DNA of 64,000 nt from assembly GCF_002286815.1 (NCBI RefSeq), contig NZ_MUNM01000028.1:1-64000 (forward strand), written 5' to 3'. How positions within the stretch are numbered: position 1 is the stretch's first letter; each line of letters opens with the position of its first letter. The position numbers were made by a program, and so were the translations under genes. Source of the DNA: Pseudomonas sp. PICF141 (GTDB taxonomy: Bacteria; Pseudomonadota; Gammaproteobacteria; Pseudomonadales; Pseudomonadaceae). Positions 17,829 through 25,481 of the stretch are shown here, in pieces. A model generated the notes under the pieces. It did no database searches. It had not been told where the DNA came from and saw only the letters and a list, made by a program, of their open reading frames with translations.

Positions 17829-18620
17829 TTATTCTTCGTCGCTGTCATCCAGCCGCCAGTAGCCGACCGCTTTGACGAATTGCTCGTTCAGGCCCTGCTC
17901 ATCGAGCAATACCCGGCGAATCTGCCGCGACAGTTTCGACTCAGTCGCCACCCACGCATACAGATTGCCATCAGGCACCTCGATCTGTTGCACGGTGGTC
18001 AGCAGGTTGTTCCTGCCTCTCTCGCGCAACACCCAGATCACATCGACCTGGGCCGCGCTTTCCAGGCGTTGTTGTTCGGCGCCGTTTTCCACTTCCACGA
18101 TCACCAGTGCTCGCCGATTGGCAGCCAGGCCTTCGAGCCGGCGGGCGATGGCGGGCAGGGCGGTTTCATCGCCGATCAGCAGGTAACTGTCGAAGATGTC
18201 CGGCACGATCATTGAACCCCGTGGCCCTGCGATGTGCAGAAATTGGCCCGGTTTGGCCTGTTCGGCCCAGGTCGAGGCAGGGCCATCGCCGTGCAGCACG
18301 AAGTCGATGTCCAGTTCCAGGGTGTCGAGGTCATAGCGGCGCGGGGTGTAGTCGCGCATCTCGGGCATCGGTCCGTTGTCCTTGCCGGCACCGAGGACCA
18401 GGTTTTCCAGCGCCGCCTGTTCTGCCGCGTTTTGGGGGAACAGCAGTTTGACATGATCGTCCGTTCCCAGGCTGACGAAGCCCGCCAGCTCAGGACCACC
18501 CAGCGTAATCCTGCGCATACGCGGGGTCAGGTCGACCACTCGCAACACTTCCAGGCGACGGCGTTTGAGCTCGTGCATGACGCGGTGAATGGAGGGCGAT
18601 TGCAGGATCATGTCGCTCAT
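17829..18620 (-). CDS. Siderophore-interacting FAD protein (ferric-siderophore reductase, NfeF-like)
   Basis: A 263-residue cytoplasmic flavin reductase that releases iron from siderophores with NAD(P)H. Visible: the FAD-binding motif RDYTPRRYD near residue 89, a nucleotide-binding segment GDETALPAIARRL near 150, and the family-defining C-terminal KAVGYWR near 250. It belongs to the ViuB/YqjH group. The start overlaps the stop of the PadR gene by 4 bases (18617-18620), so both are one operon with the regulator first. In E. coli the YqjH reductase (NfeF) sits divergent from the PadR-type nickel sensor YqjI (NfeR); here the same pair is fused into one transcript. Confidence 0.9.
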   Translation of the reverse strand: MSDMILQSPSIHRVMHELKRRRLEVLRVVDLTPRMRRITLGGPELAGFVSLGTDDHVKLLFPQNAAEQAALENLVLGAGKDNGPMPEMRDYTPRRYDLDTLELDIDFVLHGDGPASTWAEQAKPGQFLHIAGPRGSMIVPDIFDSYLLIGDETALPAIARRLEGLAANRRALVIVEVENGAEQQRLESAAQVDVIWVLRERGRNNLLTTVQQIEVPDGNLYAWVATESKLSRQIRRVLLDEQGLNEQFVKAVGYWRLDDSDEE

Positions 18621-19192
18621 TCGGTTTTCTCCTGAACAGGTTGAACAGCGGGGCCGTCGACGATGGCCTTGGCGGTGTTGTTGAGCAGATCGCGCACTCG
18701 CAGGATTTCTTCCGGGCTCCAGCGGCCATGGTGCATTTGCAAGGCATGGCGCAGGTTGTGCACCGCCTCGTGAATTTCGGCGGGACGGTCATGGCCGCGC
18801 AACGAACGCTTGCTGACTTCGATACGCATGCGCACACCGTCCAGGGCAATCGCTTGTTCACTTAGAGACAGACGTCCGGCGTCGGTGATGCTGTAGCGTT
18901 TTTTTCCGCCTTCGGCGTCGCCCAGGATCATTTCGCTTTCTTCAAGGAAGGTCAGGGTCGGGTAGATCACGCCGGGGCTGGGGCTGTAGGCGCCGTCGAA
19001 CATGCTTTCGATCTGGCGGATAAGGTCATAGCCATGGCACGGCTGCTCGGCGATCAGGGCCAGCAGCAACAGTTTCAGGTCGCCGGGGGCGAAGACCCGG
19101 GGCCCGCGTCCACCGCGTTCGCGGCCAGGGCGTCTTTCGAAGCCGTCGCGGCTGTCACCGTGTTCGCGGTGGGGGGAATGATGGTCTCTCAT
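18617..19192 (-). CDS. PadR-family regulator with His-rich N-terminus (NfeR-like)
   Basis: A 191-residue transcription regulator. The winged-helix PadR domain spans about residues 36-110 (LKLLLLALIAEQPCHGYDLI, then SPGVIYPTLTFLEE for the recognition helix), followed by a helical dimerisation arm. The first 30 residues are rich in His and Arg (RDHHSPHREHGD), as in E. coli YqjI, where this region binds nickel. It precedes and overlaps a siderophore reductase gene. A perfect palindrome, 19226-19239, lies 34 bases upstream of its ATG, a good place for self-regulation. Ni or Fe sensing is inferred from the pair and the His-rich tail. Confidence 0.88.
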   Translation of the reverse strand: MRDHHSPHREHGDSRDGFERRPGRERGGRGPRVFAPGDLKLLLLALIAEQPCHGYDLIRQIESMFDGAYSPSPGVIYPTLTFLEESEMILGDAEGGKKRYSITDAGRLSLSEQAIALDGVRMRIEVSKRSLRGHDRPAEIHEAVHNLRHALQMHHGRWSPEEILRVRDLLNNTAKAIVDGPAVQPVQEKTE

Positions 19193-19225
19193 TTTTGCTT
19201 TCTCTCGTCGTGTTTAGATACAACT

Positions 19226-19239
19226 TAAGATATATCTTA
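19226..19239. promoter_or_regulatory. Candidate PadR operator
   Basis: The palindrome TAAGATATATCTTA is perfect over 14 bases and stands 34 bases before the PadR start codon. AT-rich dyads of this kind are the usual PadR targets. It sits between the PadR gene and the AT-rich leader of the fimbrial locus. Confidence 0.55.
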
Positions 19240-19702
19240 TGAAAAAGACAAGACCTCCTGACCAGTGGCCAACGTCAAGCGACGTCAGTGGGCGTCTGCT
19301 CAAAACCTCTCAATATCAAAAATAAGGGTGTTTGATGCAGGTACAAACGTTGAAATTAGTGTTAACTCTCTAATGTAGTGTTTTCGGCTATTGTTTTCGG
19401 GGTATGTGGTATCGGTCTTACGGAAGTTGCTCTTTCATTGTTGTGTTGTTATTGCGTATCACCTCCTGTTTGTAATCTGTTTCTTACAGTCATCCATCGG
19501 TTTTAGTGTTATTGCGGGTTTTTTCTTGCTATCGCCATGGTGCTTTGGCTACAGGTTCGCCGGAACTTGCCTGCTTACTTTCCAGAATAATTGGTCGATC
19601 ATTCTTCGGCGTTGAAAGTTCAGATAAAGAGCGGCTGCTCGTGACTGTCGGCTCCCTGAAACTTTTAATGAATCGACTCTTTCAAAAAAACAGGTAATGA
19701 CT
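19240..19702 (+). other. AT-rich leader of the fimbrial locus
   Basis: About 460 bases, clearly more AT-rich than neighbouring genes, with many T-runs. A weak promoter is possible at 19350-19376 (TTGAAA, 15 bases, TAATGT), which would leave a leader of over 300 bases before the major pilin. Open frames inside are short and of unlike composition (hydrophobic, Phe/Cys-rich) and are not called. AT-rich stretches before fimbrial genes are commonly bound by xenogeneic silencers such as MvaT in Pseudomonas; this is inference. Confidence 0.5.
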
Positions 19703-20191
19703 ATGTTCAAGAAAATCGCGTTTGCTGCTCCTCTGGCTGTTCTGGCTCTGAGCTCTTCCGTCGTGTTTGCCGCAGGTGAAGCCCGCCATTCCATCAGTCT
19801 GGTTGCGCATGTACCGACTAATGGCTTCTACGTGGTCCCGGTCGATCCGGACCTGGTCAACAAGGATCAGGACATGAGCTACAGGCCGTCCACCGGCACC
19901 ATGGGCGAGGTCAACGGCTTCTTCGACATGCGTAACAACAACGGTTCGGTGCACGCCAGCCTTGAAAGCGTGCCGAAGCTGATTGCGGGGGCGACATCGA
20001 TCGACTTGCAAGTGGCGCTCAACGGTGTGGTCCTTTCCACTACACCGCAAATGGTGGTTGGCGAGACCGAGTCGAACGTCAATTACCGTGCGCCACTCAA
20101 TATCAAGGCTGTTGGCACCACTTTCGCTCCGGGCGATTACACCGGTGCGGTGACCATGATGTTTGACGCTGTTCCTCCCGTTGCTCTTTGA
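19703..20191 (+). CDS. CS1-type fimbrial major subunit
   Basis: A 162-residue secreted pilin of the alternative chaperone-usher (alpha, CS1/CFA/I) class. A signal peptide (FKKIAFAAPLAVLALSSSVVFAA) ends near residue 23. The mature part begins EARHSISLVAHVPTNGFYVVP, the typical strand-rich start that donates to the next subunit, and ends with a beta strand, GAVTMMFDAVPP. There are no cysteines, as in CS1 pilins. The ATG at 19703 is preferred over the ATG two codons upstream because AGGT is 7 bases before it. First gene of a six-gene locus; a hairpin separates it from the usher gene, which fits high pilin output. Confidence 0.85.
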   Translation: MFKKIAFAAPLAVLALSSSVVFAAGEARHSISLVAHVPTNGFYVVPVDPDLVNKDQDMSYRPSTGTMGEVNGFFDMRNNNGSVHASLESVPKLIAGATSIDLQVALNGVVLSTTPQMVVGETESNVNYRAPLNIKAVGTTFAPGDYTGAVTMMFDAVPPVAL

Positions 20192-20235
20192 ATTTGATCA
20201 AGGGTCATAAGCGCTTACTTGCTTAAGTAACGTGA

Positions 20236-20281
20236 CCGGCCGGCAATCCATCAACTTGTCGGTCGGGATTCAACTTTTTTT
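20236..20281 (+). terminator. Candidate attenuating hairpin between pilin and usher genes
   Basis: CCGGCCGGCA pairs with TGTCGGTCGG over 10 base pairs (three G-T) around an 11-base loop. A run of seven T starts 8 bases after the stem (20275). The gap before the T-run weakens it as a terminator, but its position, after the major pilin and before the usher, is where a partial stop is expected. Confidence 0.45.
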
Positions 20282-20300
20282 GTAATCAGAGTATTCGTTC

Positions 20301-22823
20301 ATGTTCCCGATGACGCCCATCGCGGCGGCGCTTGCGCTGTTGTTATGTAGCAGTGCATTTGCGGCGCCCCTATCCGTTGATAATACGCCTCGAAGTTTAC
20401 TGGCCCAGGCCAAAGGTTTGCCGGCGGATTTCGAGGAACATTTTTTCGATGTTCCGTTGGCGGTTCGGGTCGAGCTGGATCAACAACCGTTGGGTGAAGC
20501 GATGATTGTGTTGTCTCGTGACGACCGGGTCTCGTTGCTCGACTTCACCGACACCCGCGACAGCCGCTTCAGCGCCAGCGAGCGTGACACCTGGGCCGAC
20601 ATCCTGAAACCCGGTGTGGCACTGGGCGCCTGCACTGGCCAATGCCCGGAGCAAATGCTGGCCGTTCATTACAACCTCGAAAGTTCTCTGCTTTCGATCG
20701 TCACCGAAAACGCCGAACGCGACAGCGAAGCCAGGCGTTTTTATGACCAGCCACAAGGCGGCAGCAGTGGCTTGATGGTGCGCAACCAGCTCAACCTCAA
20801 CGGCGGCCAGGACCAGAACCTGGGCGGTCGTTTTGGCCTCGAAGCCAGTGGCAGCCTGGGCAACTGGAGCCAGACCTTCAATATGCAATTGGCGCGCCTG
20901 GGCGGGCCGGACGACAAGACTTATCACGCCGTTCATGAGCTTTACACCCAGCGCGAACTGCAAGGCAGTTTTTTCCGCCTGGGCTACTTCACCCCCAATT
21001 CCGAAGGGCTGACTCGCCAGCCCCGTTCATTTGGCACCAGCCCTGACACCGCCGTGGGCGTGATGTATGGCAGTTCCGACAGCCTGGCGATCGACAGTCC
21101 GAAACCCAGCGTCTACCCGATCTACGTCACCGCCAATCGCCAGGCCTCGGTAGAGATTTTTCGCGATGGCCTGCTGATCAACACCCAGTCGGTGCCGGCC
21201 GGTTTGCAGACCCTCGATACCCGGCCGCTACCCGGTGGTATTTACGAAGTGGAAGTACGCCTGATCGAAGATGGCCAGACCACCTCGAGCACCCAGGAGC
21301 TGGTGTACAAGCCCAACAACTGGCGCAACCTCGATGAGCGCTGGCGCTACAACCTGTTTGCCGGCCAGGAAAGCAAATTGCTCAGCAACTGGGATCAGCA
21401 GGCCAGTGGCGACGCCACCGCGGGTGCCTCGATCAACTACCTGCTGCACCCTCGGGTGATCCTCGGACTGTCGGCACGCCAGGTGCGTGAAAAGCTGCAA
21501 TACGGCAGCTCCATCGATTGGAGCCTGGGCAACAGCACCAGCCTTTACGCCAACCTGTACCAGACCGAAGACCATGGCACCGGCGCCGATTTGCAAGGCC
21601 TCTACAACTATGGTTCCGGCAGCCTGGTGATCAGCCACAACCGCAGCTGGCTCGACACGCGCAACACCTACGACACGTTGCCCGACGGCACCCGCGTACG
21701 CCAACGCAACGTGTTCACCGGCCAGACCAGCAACTCGTCGCTGGCGCTCAATCATCGAGTCAGCCGTCAGAGTTCGATCAACGCCCGGGTTTCGCACAGC
21801 GATGGCAACACCGAAGGCGTGGGCGTGGACCTGGGCTGGACGCAACGTACCGTAGTGTTGGGCAGCGATGCCAATTGGCGGTTGTCGCTGTTTGACCGTC
21901 CGGGCAGCTTCAGCAGCGGTGATGCACGCAATCGCGGAGTCGATCTGAGCATCAACATGGCGTTGGGCGGGCCAGGTCAGCAAGTGTCCGGCAGCATTGG
22001 CTCGCGTACGGCCCGTGACGGCAGCCGCGACAACAACGCTTCGCTCGGTTACCGCAAAGACCTGCAAGACCATGTGCTGCAGAGCGTTTCGGTGACTGCG
22101 CTTACCGATACCTACGGCGTTGGCCTGTCGAGCCTGGCGAACTTTCACACCGACGCGATCAATGGCGATGGTTTTGTCCAGCGGTCGTCCTACAACGGCA
22201 ATTTTACCGGTGGCCTGAACCTCGACAGCACCCTGGTCGTCGGCGGCGAGCACATGGCCCTGACCAGCCAGCATCAGGGACGCGGCGCCGGAATGATTGT
22301 CGACGTCGAGTCCGATATCGACGGTATCGCCCTGCGCGCCGACGACCTCAGTGGCGGCAGTGCGGCGTTGCGTCCGGGGCGCAACTTCATTGCGCTCACG
22401 GCCTACAAGAACAGTTCGGTGAGCTTCGATTTTGTAGGCAATCACGCCCCGGCGGCCAGCATCGAACCGGCCCGCACTCGCTATCACCTGAACAAGGGTG
22501 GCGTGGAGTATCGAAAGGTGCGGGTGATGAAAACCCTGACCGTGCTCGGGCGCCTGCTCGACCCGCAAGGCCAGCCGCTCAAAGGTCATCACGTAATCAA
22601 TCACGCCAGTCGCGGTGTGAGTGAAGTCGATGGCTTTTTCTCGATGGAAATGAACGCCGGCTCGCCGACGCTGGAAGTTCGCTACGCCGACCAGTTGTTG
22701 TGCCAGTTCCGCCTGGATGTGGACAAGCACCGCAGTGAAAACAACGTGCTGATGATCGGCGATCTGCGCTGTTCGCCGGACACGCTGGCGGTCGTTCGAA
22801 CGATTAACGATGGGGCGGGTTGA
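20301..22823 (+). CDS. CS1-type outer-membrane usher (CooC/TcfC-like)
   Basis: An 840-residue outer-membrane assembly protein that exports and polymerises CS1-class fimbrial subunits. Signal peptide about 1-21 (AALALLLCSSAFA). The N-terminal periplasmic region runs to about residue 150, with a Cys pair (ACTGQCPEQ). The barrel region follows, with strand pieces such as GRFGLEASGSLGNWSQTFNMQ and GSFFRLGYFTPN. A plug-like part contains YPIYVTANRQASVEIFRDG, and a C-terminal periplasmic domain with VLGRLLDPQGQPLKGHH and a DGFF loop follows. The overall pattern fits the alternative usher family rather than FimD. The stop is 3 bases before the first adhesin gene. Confidence 0.85.
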   Translation: MFPMTPIAAALALLLCSSAFAAPLSVDNTPRSLLAQAKGLPADFEEHFFDVPLAVRVELDQQPLGEAMIVLSRDDRVSLLDFTDTRDSRFSASERDTWADILKPGVALGACTGQCPEQMLAVHYNLESSLLSIVTENAERDSEARRFYDQPQGGSSGLMVRNQLNLNGGQDQNLGGRFGLEASGSLGNWSQTFNMQLARLGGPDDKTYHAVHELYTQRELQGSFFRLGYFTPNSEGLTRQPRSFGTSPDTAVGVMYGSSDSLAIDSPKPSVYPIYVTANRQASVEIFRDGLLINTQSVPAGLQTLDTRPLPGGIYEVEVRLIEDGQTTSSTQELVYKPNNWRNLDERWRYNLFAGQESKLLSNWDQQASGDATAGASINYLLHPRVILGLSARQVREKLQYGSSIDWSLGNSTSLYANLYQTEDHGTGADLQGLYNYGSGSLVISHNRSWLDTRNTYDTLPDGTRVRQRNVFTGQTSNSSLALNHRVSRQSSINARVSHSDGNTEGVGVDLGWTQRTVVLGSDANWRLSLFDRPGSFSSGDARNRGVDLSINMALGGPGQQVSGSIGSRTARDGSRDNNASLGYRKDLQDHVLQSVSVTALTDTYGVGLSSLANFHTDAINGDGFVQRSSYNGNFTGGLNLDSTLVVGGEHMALTSQHQGRGAGMIVDVESDIDGIALRADDLSGGSAALRPGRNFIALTAYKNSSVSFDFVGNHAPAASIEPARTRYHLNKGGVEYRKVRVMKTLTVLGRLLDPQGQPLKGHHVINHASRGVSEVDGFFSMEMNAGSPTLEVRYADQLLCQFRLDVDKHRSENNVLMIGDLRCSPDTLAVVRTINDGAG

Positions 22824-22826
22824 TCA

Positions 22827-24128
22827 ATGGATTATTTTTTCTTGCACAAAGGGATAAGGCTGAGCGCTTGCAATGCAATTGGGCTGTTCTTGTCGGGCTG
22901 CATCGCGTGGCTGCTGATTTTATCGACCTCAGTGCCAGCACGCGCGGCATCAATCGAGGTAACAGCCTTGTTCAAGCCTGACCCTGCCAACCCGATGCGC
23001 AATGAATTTACAAACACAACACCGTATTCCGGGCACTGCGCCGCTTACCCTGTTTTTTGTGACCAGTTGTCCATTTTCAGTATTTTGGTTCCGATCGAAT
23101 TCAATTCAATCGCTCCGATAGAAGCCGGACACAGTGATAGGCGCAAGGGGGCAATGTTCAACCCTCCGACCGATTGGCGGCCACTGCAAGTTGTTCATGA
23201 GACGAGTGGTGCACGGTCGACGCTTGAAGTGCGGATTGCATCAATTGGCGCTCGATATCACTTGCCTGACACCGTCCAGAACATCATTGGCGAAGGGGCG
23301 CCGGCTAATAATTCATTGGCGCACGAAATGCTGTGGAGTGGCTATAACTGGACCTTTCCACCAAGTCCCTGCGCTTATACCGGCGGCATGTATGTCGAAC
23401 CTACCTGGCGATCATTCTTTTGGCTGACCAGGCCAGGCAGCGTCTGCGCGCCTAAAGCCGCTTATCGAATTGAAAGTCTGCGCTATAACGCCTTGCAAAT
23501 CGGTTACGAACTTCGAACGCCTGATCCGCTGAAAATGGAAACCGGACGGTATGTCGGCACTTACACCTATGGTGTCGGCCCTGGGCGCGATTTCGACATG
23601 GGCGACATCATGTTGCCCAGCGATGACAGTTTGTCGATTAATTTCATTTTGGACGTTCAGCACACCCTCAAGGTCGACATTCCCCCCGGCGGCGAAAAAG
23701 TCCGGCTGACCCCGGCGGGCGGTTGGCAGAGTTGGTTACATGCAGGACGCAACCCCGTGAGCCTGTTCCGCGACCAGACCTTCCATATCTCGGCGTCGTC
23801 GCGCTTCAAGATGTATGTCGAGTGTGAGTCCTGGGCAACCCTCGAATGCGTTATCGAGGACGCAATAGGCAGGCGGCCTGTCGAGTTGCAGATCAGTGTC
23901 AGTCTGCCCAACGGCTTGACGGACCAGGCGGGGCAACCGGTCAAGCGTCGGCGATTACGGGCAGGACCGACTGGCGCGCAAATATTTCAACCCGGCTTCT
24001 ATGTGGACCGTGCGCCAGGCGTTCTGCACTTTGAAGTGCCCAAGGAGGAAGTGGAATGGATGTTGAGCGAAAAGGTGCAAAGCCCTTATTCGGGCAGCGT
24101 CACGGTGATCTGGGATTCCGAAGTCTGA
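22827..24128 (+). CDS. Putative CS1-type fimbrial tip adhesin 1
   Basis: A 433-residue exported protein. An unusually long signal region has its hydrophobic core at about 18-38 and a cleavage site after ARA near residue 40. The mature part starts IEVTALFKPDPANPMRNEF. The N-terminal half has several Cys pairs (SGHCAAYPVFC; CAYTGG with VCAPKA) typical of a receptor-binding domain. The C-terminal half (LDVQHTLKVDIPPGGEK, SLFRDQTFHISASSRFKM, then SGSVTVIWDSEV as last strand) is the pilin-like assembly domain. A paralogue at 25482-26738 shares this layout. Translation likely couples with the usher. It extends 60 bases further than the point where the chaperone frame opens, but the chosen chaperone start does not overlap. 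Confidence 0.75.
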   Translation: MDYFFLHKGIRLSACNAIGLFLSGCIAWLLILSTSVPARAASIEVTALFKPDPANPMRNEFTNTTPYSGHCAAYPVFCDQLSIFSILVPIEFNSIAPIEAGHSDRRKGAMFNPPTDWRPLQVVHETSGARSTLEVRIASIGARYHLPDTVQNIIGEGAPANNSLAHEMLWSGYNWTFPPSPCAYTGGMYVEPTWRSFFWLTRPGSVCAPKAAYRIESLRYNALQIGYELRTPDPLKMETGRYVGTYTYGVGPGRDFDMGDIMLPSDDSLSINFILDVQHTLKVDIPPGGEKVRLTPAGGWQSWLHAGRNPVSLFRDQTFHISASSRFKMYVECESWATLECVIEDAIGRRPVELQISVSLPNGLTDQAGQPVKRRRLRAGPTGAQIFQPGFYVDRAPGVLHFEVPKEEVEWMLSEKVQSPYSGSVTVIWDSEV

Positions 24129-24187
24129 TGGGTGCTGCAGCGTTTGTGAGGAAGAGAGTTGTGTTCAACGCAAAGAGGTTCAAAGGT

Positions 24188-24934
24188 ATGAGACGTCTGT
24201 TGCTGTTGATGGGATTGAGCGGATTGTCCCTGAGCCTTCAGGCCGGACCGCAAATCAACGTCGGCACGGTTTACGACTATCTGGATGGCGACAAGAGCAC
24301 GTACCTCAAGCGTGTGTTCAACAGCGGCGACAGCACCGCGTTCGTCAAGGTCAACATCCTTGAAATCGTTTATGACGCCGATGGCAGCTCACGTGAAGTG
24401 CCGGTCAAGACCCAGGCGGATGCGAGCAGCCGTGATGGTTTGATGGCCAGCCCCGCACGCTTGATCGTACCGGCCAATGGCATGCAAGGCGTGCGTCTGC
24501 TGCACATGGGCAATCGCGACACCGAGCGCTATTTCCGCGTGCGGTTCGTGCCGGTGGTGCCGGAAAAGGAAGACGAGTTTGCCGTGTCCACGGAGGACCG
24601 CGACGAGTACAAAAAGAACCTTTCTGCCGGCGTCAACGTCATGACCGGGTTCGGCACAGTGTTCTTCGTTCGCCCGAGCCAGGCACGTTTCAATAGTGTG
24701 ATCGATGACAGCCCCGAGCGTTATCGCTTGCGCAACAACGGCAACACCGTGGTGGTGATCGACGAGTTTCGTAACTGCTCGAAAAAAGTCGAAACCGATT
24801 GCGAGCCGACCACCAAGCACCATGTTCTGGCGGGCAAGAGTTTCGAGTTCGAGAAGAAACCGGGCCGCGAGTACCGCTTCAATCTGGTCGAGGGTAGCGA
24901 GAAAAAAACGCTGCGCATCGCCAGCAAGCAATGA
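24188..24934 (+). CDS. CS1-type periplasmic fimbrial chaperone (CooB-like)
   Basis: A 248-residue periplasmic chaperone that caps CS1-class subunits before the usher. Signal peptide about 1-18 (RLLLLMGLSGLSLSLQAG). Two Ig-like domains follow: the first with strand VNILEIVYDADGSSREVPV and the block ARLIVPANGMQGVRLLHMG, where a strand for subunit binding is expected, then FRVRFVPVVP; the second with VFFVRPSQARFNSVIDD and a Cys pair (NCSKKVETDCEP). An earlier ATG at 24128, overlapping the adhesin stop, would add 20 residues before the signal; 24188 is preferred because it gives a normal signal peptide. Stop is 16 bases before the minor-subunit gene. Confidence 0.8.
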   Translation: MRRLLLLMGLSGLSLSLQAGPQINVGTVYDYLDGDKSTYLKRVFNSGDSTAFVKVNILEIVYDADGSSREVPVKTQADASSRDGLMASPARLIVPANGMQGVRLLHMGNRDTERYFRVRFVPVVPEKEDEFAVSTEDRDEYKKNLSAGVNVMTGFGTVFFVRPSQARFNSVIDDSPERYRLRNNGNTVVVIDEFRNCSKKVETDCEPTTKHHVLAGKSFEFEKKPGREYRFNLVEGSEKKTLRIASKQ

Positions 24935-24950
24935 TCAACAGGGATCTGAC

Positions 24951-25445
24951 ATGAGCAAGCAATCGGTCTTCACATGGAGCATCGGTGTTCTGATGTTGAT
25001 CAGCGCGTCGGTCTTCGCGGCGCGGGAGGAGCACACCTTCGAAGTGTCCGTGGATATTCCGACGTTGGGGTTCTACGTGATACCTGCTGAATCGAACTGG
25101 ATACACCTTGAGCAGCAACTGCAATGGAATCCCGGCACATCGACGTTAGGCGGATTGCGCAAAAACTTCGACGTCAAACACGACACCAGTGCCATTGAGG
25201 CCCGTCTGGAAAGTGAGCCGTATCTTTCCAATGGGCATGAGGACCAGAACATCTATTTGCGTGTCAGCTTCAATGGCCAGGAACTGAGCCATGACCCACA
25301 ACCCCGAGAGGTGGTGACGGGGTTTCAGGCGCGGGCAGGCGGGCGTTTTGCGCTGGAGATCCAGCCGAAAATTCCGGCAGGTGGGTACAAACCGGGTCAT
25401 TACTACGGCACTGTCCACCTGGTTTTCAGTGCTGCAGCCCCCTGA
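24951..25445 (+). CDS. CS1-type fimbrial minor subunit
   Basis: A 164-residue secreted subunit, a distant paralogue of the major pilin: both have a short signal peptide (here ending SASVFAA, residue 23) and the shared start pattern, here HTFEVSVDIPTLGFYVIPA beside VAHVPTNGFYVVP in the major pilin. The pattern STLGGLRKNFDVKHDTSAIEA mirrors TMGEVNGFFDMRNNNGSVHA. It has no cysteines and ends with a strand (YGTVHLVFSAAAP). Position after the chaperone suggests a linker or a second shaft protein paired with adhesin 2. An upstream open frame overlaps the chaperone gene and is not counted; the ATG at 24951 has a normal position after the chaperone stop. Confidence 0.8.
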   Translation: MSKQSVFTWSIGVLMLISASVFAAREEHTFEVSVDIPTLGFYVIPAESNWIHLEQQLQWNPGTSTLGGLRKNFDVKHDTSAIEARLESEPYLSNGHEDQNIYLRVSFNGQELSHDPQPREVVTGFQARAGGRFALEIQPKIPAGGYKPGHYYGTVHLVFSAAAP

Positions 25446-25481
25446 CCCTATCTCATCTGAACAACTTTCATAGAGCAAACC

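Noticed and set aside
19391..19615. A 74-codon open frame in the AT-rich leader of the fimbrial locus
   Set aside because: Hydrophobic, rich in Phe and Cys, no ribosome site and no known family; it looks like chance in AT-rich DNA.
21228..22730. A 500-codon open frame opposite the usher gene
   Set aside because: Antisense to a gene with a convincing signal peptide and family features.
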